A stretch of DNA of 18,292 bases from NCBI GenBank assembly GCA_900539505.1, contig UQCL01000044.1:1-18292 (forward strand), read 5' to 3'. The notes below the pieces were generated by a model. That model was not told the origin of the DNA, did not search any database, and worked only from the letters and a program-made list of their open reading frames with translations. Of this stretch, positions 13,930-18,292 are shown piece after piece (position 1 is the first letter of the stretch; every line of letters begins with the position of its first letter). A program made the translations under genes and the position numbers. This stretch comes from an uncultured Campylobacter sp. (GTDB lineage: Bacteria; Campylobacterota; Campylobacteria; Campylobacterales; Campylobacteraceae).

Positions 13930-16539
13930 ATGAACGAAACTATTGAAATTTTAACCGATAAAATGCGCTCTTTGCTCGAAAGCAGCGTTTCTTTAGCGAT
14001 CCATTCCAAAAATAGCGAAGTGGGCGTATTGCACATGCTCTGGGCTTTGGTAGCCGACAGCGGCTCTGTGCTAAATCAAATTTTTAATAAATTTAGCATC
14101 GAAAAAACTGCGGTCGAGCTTGAGATTAAAAGCGAAATTTCAAATTTGCCTACGAGCTCAAACGTCACGAAAGAAAACGTGCGTATCTCGCGCGAGCTGA
14201 TGAACTCGCTTGAGGTCGCAAAGGGGCTGATGACGAGCTCTGGCGATAAATTTATCGCCGTAGATACCTGGCTGATCGCAAATTTAAACGCAGATCCACT
14301 AAAGAAAATTCTGTCTAAATTTGCAGATCTTAGCGAGATCAAAAAGGAGCTTGAGGCGCTTCGCGGCGGCAAAAGCATCGATTCGCAAACCGCCGACGAA
14401 ACGCTTGAAGCGCTTAGTAAATTCGGCGTCGATCTCACCGCCAAGGCAATCGCGGGCGAACTCGATCCGGTAATCGGTCGCGACGAGGTTATTTCGCGAA
14501 TGATGCAAATTTTAATCCGCAAGACGAAAAACAACCCTATCCTGCTCGGCGAGCCGGGCGTGGGAAAAACCGCGGTCGTCGAAGGTCTTGCGCAGCTGAT
14601 CGCCAAAAAAGAGGTCCCGCTTAGCCTGCAAAACAAACGCGTCATCGCGCTTGATATGAGTGCGTTGATCGCGGGCGCGAAGTACCGCGGCGAGTTTGAA
14701 GATAGGCTCAAAGCCGTCATAAACGAGGTCGTAAAAGCCGCAAACGTCGTGCTTTTCATTGATGAAATTCACACCATCGTAGGCGCGGGCGCAAGCGAAG
14801 GCTCGATGGATGCCGCAAACATCCTAAAGCCCGCCCTTGCGCGTGGCGAGCTGCACGCTATCGGCGCTACGACGCTAAAAGAGTACCGAAAGTATTTTGA
14901 AAAAGACGCCGCGCTTCAGCGCCGCTTCCAGCCCGTAACGGTCGCGGAGCCTAGCGTGAGCGAGGCTACGGCGATACTGCGCGGTATAAAGGAGCGGCTA
15001 GAGGTGCATCACAACGTAACCATCACCGATAGCGCGCTTGTGGCGGCTGCAAGGCTAAGCGACCGCTACATCAGCGATAGATTTTTGCCGGATAAGGCGA
15101 TCGATCTCATTGACGAAGCGGCGGCGGAGCTTAAAATGCAGATCGAAAGCGAGCCCAACGAGCTTGCCAAGGCCAAGCGCGACATCCTCACACTTCAGGT
15201 CGAAAAGGAAGCCCTTAAAATGGAGGATGACGGCAAAAACGACGAGAGGCTCGCGCAGATCGATAAAGAGATCGAAAATTTAACCGAGCAGAAAAACGCG
15301 CTCCAGGCTAAATTTGAAAACGAAAAGTCCGTATTCGGCGGTATCAGCGAGGAGAAAAAAGCGATCGACAGCCTCAAAAACGAAGCTAGCCTAGCAAGAC
15401 GCAACGGCGATCTTAGCAAGGCCGCCGAGATCGAATACGGCAAGATCCCCGCCGCGCAAGCAAAGGTTAAGGAGCTTGAGGCGAAATGGGACGCGATGAA
15501 AGAAAACGGCGTGCTTTTGCGAAACCGCGTGGACGAGGAAAGCGTGGCTGAAATTTTAAGCAAATGGACCGGCATCTCGGTAAGCAAAATGCTCTCCTCC
15601 GAAAAGGAGAAATTCCTTCACATCGAGGAGCATCTAAAAGAGAGCGTCGTGGGGCAGGATGAAGCACTGCACGCCATCGCTCGCGCCGTCAAGCGCAACA
15701 AAGCCGGTCTCGTAAACGAAAATCGCCCGATCGGAAGCTTTTTGTTCTTAGGCCCTACCGGCGTCGGCAAGACCGAGAGTGCGAAGAGCTTAGCTAGGTT
15801 TTTATTCGACGATGAGCGAGCGATGATCCGCTTTGATATGAGCGAGTATATGGAAAAACACAGCGTCTCGCGCCTGCTCGGCGCGCCTCCTGGATACGTG
15901 GGCTACGATGAAGGCGGGCAGCTTACCGAAGCGGTGCGCAGAAGGCCGTATTCGGTGCTGCTTTTTGATGAGATTGAAAAGGCGCACAAGGACGTTTTTA
16001 ATATCCTGCTTGGAATTTTAGACGACGGGCGCGCGACCGATAACAAGGGCGTTACGGTTGATTTTAAAAACACGATCATCATCCTAACGAGCAATATCGG
16101 CTCGGCTAAGATTATGGAGCTTGACGCCAAAAATGCGGACAAACCGCGCGAGGTCGCACTTGCCGAGCGCGAGGAAGCGGTAAAGAGCGAGCTGAAGAAT
16201 TATTTCAAGCCCGAATTTATCAACCGCTTGGACGATATCGTGATCTTCAATGCCCTAAGCGAGGACGATCTTATAAAAATCGTGGGCATTATGTTTAAGA
16301 ATCTGCAAAAAACACTCGCAAATCGCGGCATTAACGCGAGCCTAAGCGAAAATGCCAAAAAGCTCATCGCCTCAGCGGGCTTTGATATCGAATACGGCGC
16401 AAGGCCACTACGAAGGGCGCTTTACGACCTGGTCGAGGATAAGATCGCCGATATGATCCTAAGCGACGAGATCAAAACCGGCGATCGGATCGAAATCGGC
16501 GCGCATGACGGCGAGATCGAGATAAAGAGGGCGAAGTAA
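13930..16539 (+). CDS. clpB: ATP-dependent disaggregase chaperone ClpB
   Basis: 869 residues, slightly longer than the usual 857-860. A hexameric AAA+ machine, it pulls polypeptides from aggregates together with DnaK. In order: N-terminal Clp repeats (about 1-145), first ATPase domain with Walker A GEPGVGKT (207-214), Walker B VVLFIDEIH (273-281) and arginine finger RRF (331-333), the coiled-coil middle domain (about 405-525) that marks ClpB as opposed to ClpA/ClpC, then the second ATPase domain with GPTGVGKT (608-615), pore loop GYVGYDEGG (655-663) and VLLFDEIEKAH (676-686), and the C-terminal oligomerisation region with GARPLRRAL. No ClpP-binding IGF loop is seen. AGGAG precedes the ATG by about 7 bases. 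Heat-shock control by HspR is predicted from the upstream operator. Confidence 0.97.
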   Translation: MNETIEILTDKMRSLLESSVSLAIHSKNSEVGVLHMLWALVADSGSVLNQIFNKFSIEKTAVELEIKSEISNLPTSSNVTKENVRISRELMNSLEVAKGLMTSSGDKFIAVDTWLIANLNADPLKKILSKFADLSEIKKELEALRGGKSIDSQTADETLEALSKFGVDLTAKAIAGELDPVIGRDEVISRMMQILIRKTKNNPILLGEPGVGKTAVVEGLAQLIAKKEVPLSLQNKRVIALDMSALIAGAKYRGEFEDRLKAVINEVVKAANVVLFIDEIHTIVGAGASEGSMDAANILKPALARGELHAIGATTLKEYRKYFEKDAALQRRFQPVTVAEPSVSEATAILRGIKERLEVHHNVTITDSALVAAARLSDRYISDRFLPDKAIDLIDEAAAELKMQIESEPNELAKAKRDILTLQVEKEALKMEDDGKNDERLAQIDKEIENLTEQKNALQAKFENEKSVFGGISEEKKAIDSLKNEASLARRNGDLSKAAEIEYGKIPAAQAKVKELEAKWDAMKENGVLLRNRVDEESVAEILSKWTGISVSKMLSSEKEKFLHIEEHLKESVVGQDEALHAIARAVKRNKAGLVNENRPIGSFLFLGPTGVGKTESAKSLARFLFDDERAMIRFDMSEYMEKHSVSRLLGAPPGYVGYDEGGQLTEAVRRRPYSVLLFDEIEKAHKDVFNILLGILDDGRATDNKGVTVDFKNTIIILTSNIGSAKIMELDAKNADKPREVALAEREEAVKSELKNYFKPEFINRLDDIVIFNALSEDDLIKIVGIMFKNLQKTLANRGINASLSENAKKLIASAGFDIEYGARPLRRALYDLVEDKIADMILSDEIKTGDRIEIGAHDGEIEIKRAK

Positions 16540-16545
16540 AATTCG

Positions 16546-16575
16546 GCGGAATTTATCTTGTAGGGTAAATTCCGC
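16546..16575 (+). terminator. Stem-loop after clpB
   Basis: GCGGAATTTA (16546-16555) and TAAATTCCGC (16566-16575) form a perfect 10-bp stem with a 10-base loop, starting 7 bases after the clpB stop. No clear T-run follows, so it is a likely 3' end structure or weak terminator rather than a textbook one. Confidence 0.55.
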
Positions 16576-16634
16576 GCTTCGGTGAAGTAAATTTGGCGAG
16601 GTGAATCTAAAATACTTTATTAATATAAATTGAG

Positions 16635-16862
16635 CGGGTAATCTATCCCCTTGGGAATTGAAACGAGAATGCATTAGAGAGCTTTTAAGACAAGGAAAAA
16701 GTAGAATTCCATCCCGTTGGGAATTAAAACAATTTATCATTTTGCAGATTGATCTTTGCGTTGCGTAGAATCTCATCTCGTTGGGAATTGAAACAAATTA
16801 ATATTTTCCTGCTCTAAAATTTCACTTTTGAGGTAGAATTCCATCCCGTTGAGAATTAAAAT
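16635..16862 (+). CRISPR. Small degenerate CRISPR-like array, four 30-bp repeats, three spacers
   Basis: Repeats lie at 16635-16664, 16701-16730, 16765-16794 and 16833-16862. They start GTAGAATTCCAT (repeats 2 and 4; GTAGAATCTCAT in repeat 3) and end GTTGGGAATT(G/A)AAAC. Spacers are 36, 34 and 38 bases. Repeats 2 and 3 differ at four positions; repeats 2 and 4 differ at two (position 20 G to A, last base C to T). Repeat 1 keeps only its right two-thirds, so both array edges are eroded. The ATTGAAAC end is typical of type I-B/III repeats and sets a plus-strand orientation, with the leader expected at 16576-16634. No cas genes are present, so the array is orphan here and may use Cas proteins coded elsewhere. 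Confidence 0.8.
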
Positions 16863-16897
16863 GCTCTATTTAAAATTTCATTTTTCCCTCTTTCATA

Positions 16898-16918
16898 GTA
16901 GCATTCTATAGAATTTAC
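16898..16918 (+). repeat. Decayed fifth CRISPR repeat
   Basis: GTAGCATTCTAT at 16898-16909 matches 10 of the first 12 bases of the repeat and starts exactly 35 bases after repeat 4, the normal spacer length. The right half is lost or scrambled. Correct spacing makes a remnant of the distal repeat more likely than chance. Confidence 0.45.
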
Positions 16919-17308
16919 CGAGCCGAATTCTGCCAGATAAAATTTTTATCAAATTAAATTCTAGACTTGAAGTTTTAAAATTTTATCGAACAAGGCTCCG
17001 TATCCCAGAGCTTAGAATTTTAAATTTAAGAAGCAGCGACTTCAAGCTGCGTGGTTCGAAACACGAGGATTTTAGATTATAAAATTTAAGAAAGTAGGCG
17101 GGATTAGAATTTTAAAATTTGAAGTCGATGATCGAAATTCCAAACCGCGCAACTTGAAATTTCAAATCTGAAGCGGAGGCAAATTTAAAGATCGTTTCAA
17201 AATTTACCCCTTTTAAATTTCCATTTCTCGAGCTCTATTCATAAAATTTTACGTATTAATTTACGCAAAATTTATCCAAACAAAAACGATCTCATAAGCT
17301 TATCCGTA
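16919..17308. other. Gene-free AT-rich spacer after the CRISPR array
   Basis: About 390 bases without a gene. Phrases such as TAGAATTTTAAA-TTTAAG recur at 17013, 17073 and 17105, and GAAGTCGATGAT or GCAGCGACTTCAAGCTGC lie between them. A small hairpin, GCAGC with GCTGC (17033-17050), is present. No recognisable RNA or promoter. Confidence 0.45.
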
Positions 17309-17902
17309 TTAAATTTTATCTCTTCTTTTTAGAATAAAAACCGCCACGGACGCGATTATTAGCGATGATAAAGCGCTTATCATCATTATATTAAAATTAA
17401 AATTTGAGCGGTCAAACAGATGTCCCAACCAAGTCAAATCGGCTTTTGCTAGGATTATCACAGCTAGCGGATAAGTATAAAATAAACTTATAAAAAATGC
17501 AGATGCGCCGGATATTTTATCTAGCAGAATAAAAGCCTTTATTTTGGAAAATACAAAGCAGCAGATGATTAAAGGCAAAATTACCGTCGCGCAAAATAGA
17601 TACAACACCATAGCGCCAAAAATATCGCTTTCGCTATCGCTTGCTTCTTCGTGCCACGTTAGTTCAAAAGCTTTCATAACAATAGAAAGCGGATTTGCGA
17701 TATCACAACCTCTATATTCCGCCAAAAAACCGCAATCTATGCCGGCAAATATAACGCCCAAGCAGTCTACAGTAAAAAAGAGCAAGGCGATCCAGAATAA
17801 AATCCTCACCCCTTTTAGCTCAAAACATTTTTTAATGAACTCTTTTATCGCCCTACTCCCCAATTCATAGCTTTTAAGATAAATTTGGCTTTTATATCGC
17901 AT
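17309..17902 (-). CDS. Four-helix inner-membrane protein of unknown function
   Basis: 197 residues with four hydrophobic segments at about 32-53, 95-117, 131-152 and 171-192, a basic N-terminal tail (1-30) and a basic end (KRRDKI), so both ends should be cytoplasmic. The first external loop (about 54-94) is acidic and has cysteines C57 and C66 that might form a disulphide. No known motif is visible. Codon use and AT content resemble the immunity-like genes rather than the conserved core, suggesting an accessory gene. Its ribosome site (AAAGG) is about 12 bases from the ATG, and an out-of-frame ATG lies in between, so the start is uncertain by a few codons. It lies 116 bases downstream of the truncated gene at 18019 on the same strand, possibly one unit. 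Confidence 0.65.
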   Translation of the reverse strand: MRYKSQIYLKSYELGSRAIKEFIKKCFELKGVRILFWIALLFFTVDCLGVIFAGIDCGFLAEYRGCDIANPLSIVMKAFELTWHEEASDSESDIFGAMVLYLFCATVILPLIICCFVFSKIKAFILLDKISGASAFFISLFYTYPLAVIILAKADLTWLGHLFDRSNFNFNIMMISALSSLIIASVAVFILKRRDKI

Positions 17903-18018
17903 TTCATTTTGGCGCCTTTAATGCTCTTTGTCGTGATCTCTCATCAAATTTAAGCCTCAGCTACGCTAAATTTTAAAATTTATCGAGCTGAATTCTGATA
18001 GGACAAAAAACTACTTAT

Positions 18019-18266
18019 CTACTTATCCTTTCTTATATCTATTAATGTTACTGTAAAATTATCTTGGCTCTCCCAGTATGGTTTAAAATGAAATTTAATC
18101 AATATTTCCTCCAACAACGATACAATATCGCTATCTTCTAAAACCTTTACTTCTATAGCCTCAAAACCTAATATTACCCACACTCTTTCAAATAGCTTAC
18201 CATTTATTTTTTGATCATATTTATAATCCAAAATAATATTTACACTATCACCATTATAATACAATC
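18019..18266 (-). CDS. Partial gene (5' end missing), diverged relative of the immunity-like pair
   Basis: About 82 C-terminal residues; the frame stays open to the contig edge, so the true start is lost and an apparent TTG at 18264 should not be trusted. The pattern follows the C-terminal half of the 7958-8434 product: LYYNGDSVNIILD where that has LLHYKGKDIEIDL, then DIVSLLEEILIKF where that has EIVDILKEILNEY, and NFTVTLIDI where that has NIQVTFVSKI, at similar spacing. I infer a third, distant member of the same family, with a full length near 160 residues. AT-rich. The end joins adapter sequence at 18267. Confidence 0.65.
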
Positions 18267-18292
18267 CTGTCTCTTATACACATCTCCGAGCC
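18267..18292 (-). other. Nextera adapter remnant at the contig end (not genomic)
   Basis: CTGTCTCTTATACACATCT followed by CCGAGCC is the reverse complement of the transposase adapter found at the contig start. Genomic sequence ends at about 18266. Confidence 0.98.

Noticed and set aside
14076..14759. 227-codon open frame antisense to clpB, and several shorter ones
   Set aside because: They arise from the codon bias of clpB; no ribosome site, Ser/Leu/Ile-rich low-quality products, and the plus strand is clearly ClpB.
16563..16592. Possible extra CRISPR repeat upstream of repeat 1
   Set aside because: GTAAATTCC starts like the repeat at roughly the right distance, but most of the match is explained by the right arm of the clpB stem-loop and the second half does not fit.
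17030..17070. tRNA-like arm: GGTTCGAAAC flanked by CGTG and CACG
   Set aside because: The stem encloses an 8-base loop instead of the 7-base T-loop, and no acceptor stem or anticodon arm can be built around it.

Overview
The window is one contig of a Campylobacterota genome, most likely a Campylobacter. The gene order S41 protease - purC - purS - purQ - SH3-domain protein - plsC, with clpB divergent beside it, is what I recall from Campylobacter jejuni. Start regions are AT-rich with A-rich Shine-Dalgarno sites, and spacers are full of AAATTTTAAAATTT-type palindromes. The coding GC content looks high for the genus, which suggests an oral-type species (gracilis/rectus/showae group); that species guess is inference. 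Both contig ends carry Nextera transposase adapter (1-38 and 18267-18292), so biological sequence runs only from about 39 to 18266.

Left part (39-4306): about 0.9 kb of non-coding DNA with degenerate direct repeats; then a bitopic coiled-coil protein with a repetitive Y-x-x-F cytoplasmic extension, overlapping rmuC; then about 1.2 kb of apparently decayed, repeat-bearing DNA; then a small lipoprotein gene on the minus strand.

Middle (4350-8434): the RNase P RNA gene (rnpB, minus) with a clear TATAAT box; truD (tRNA pseudouridine-13 synthase, minus); a divergent gene for an SdhB/FrdB-like protein that seems to have lost its iron-sulphur cysteine ligands; and a tandem pair of small paralogous, AT-rich genes of immunity-protein character.

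Conserved core (8839-16539): one tightly packed minus-strand operon, ctp - purC - purS - purQ - SH3 membrane protein - plsC, with overlaps or gaps of a few bases. It links purine synthesis, a periplasmic carboxy-terminal protease, an envelope protein and phosphatidic acid synthesis. clpB is divergent. Its near-consensus sigma-70 promoter overlaps a HAIR-like inverted repeat, the expected operator of the heat-shock repressor HspR.

Right part (16540-18266): a small orphan CRISPR-like array just after clpB, with four 30-bp repeats, 34-38-bp spacers and a decayed fifth repeat at the correct spacing, but no cas gene in view. It is followed by a four-helix membrane protein of unknown function and a truncated gene that looks like a third, diverged member of the immunity-like family. 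The most interesting items are the degenerate CRISPR array, the cysteine-less SdhB-like protein, the immunity-like paralogues at two loci, and the HspR-type operator on clpB.
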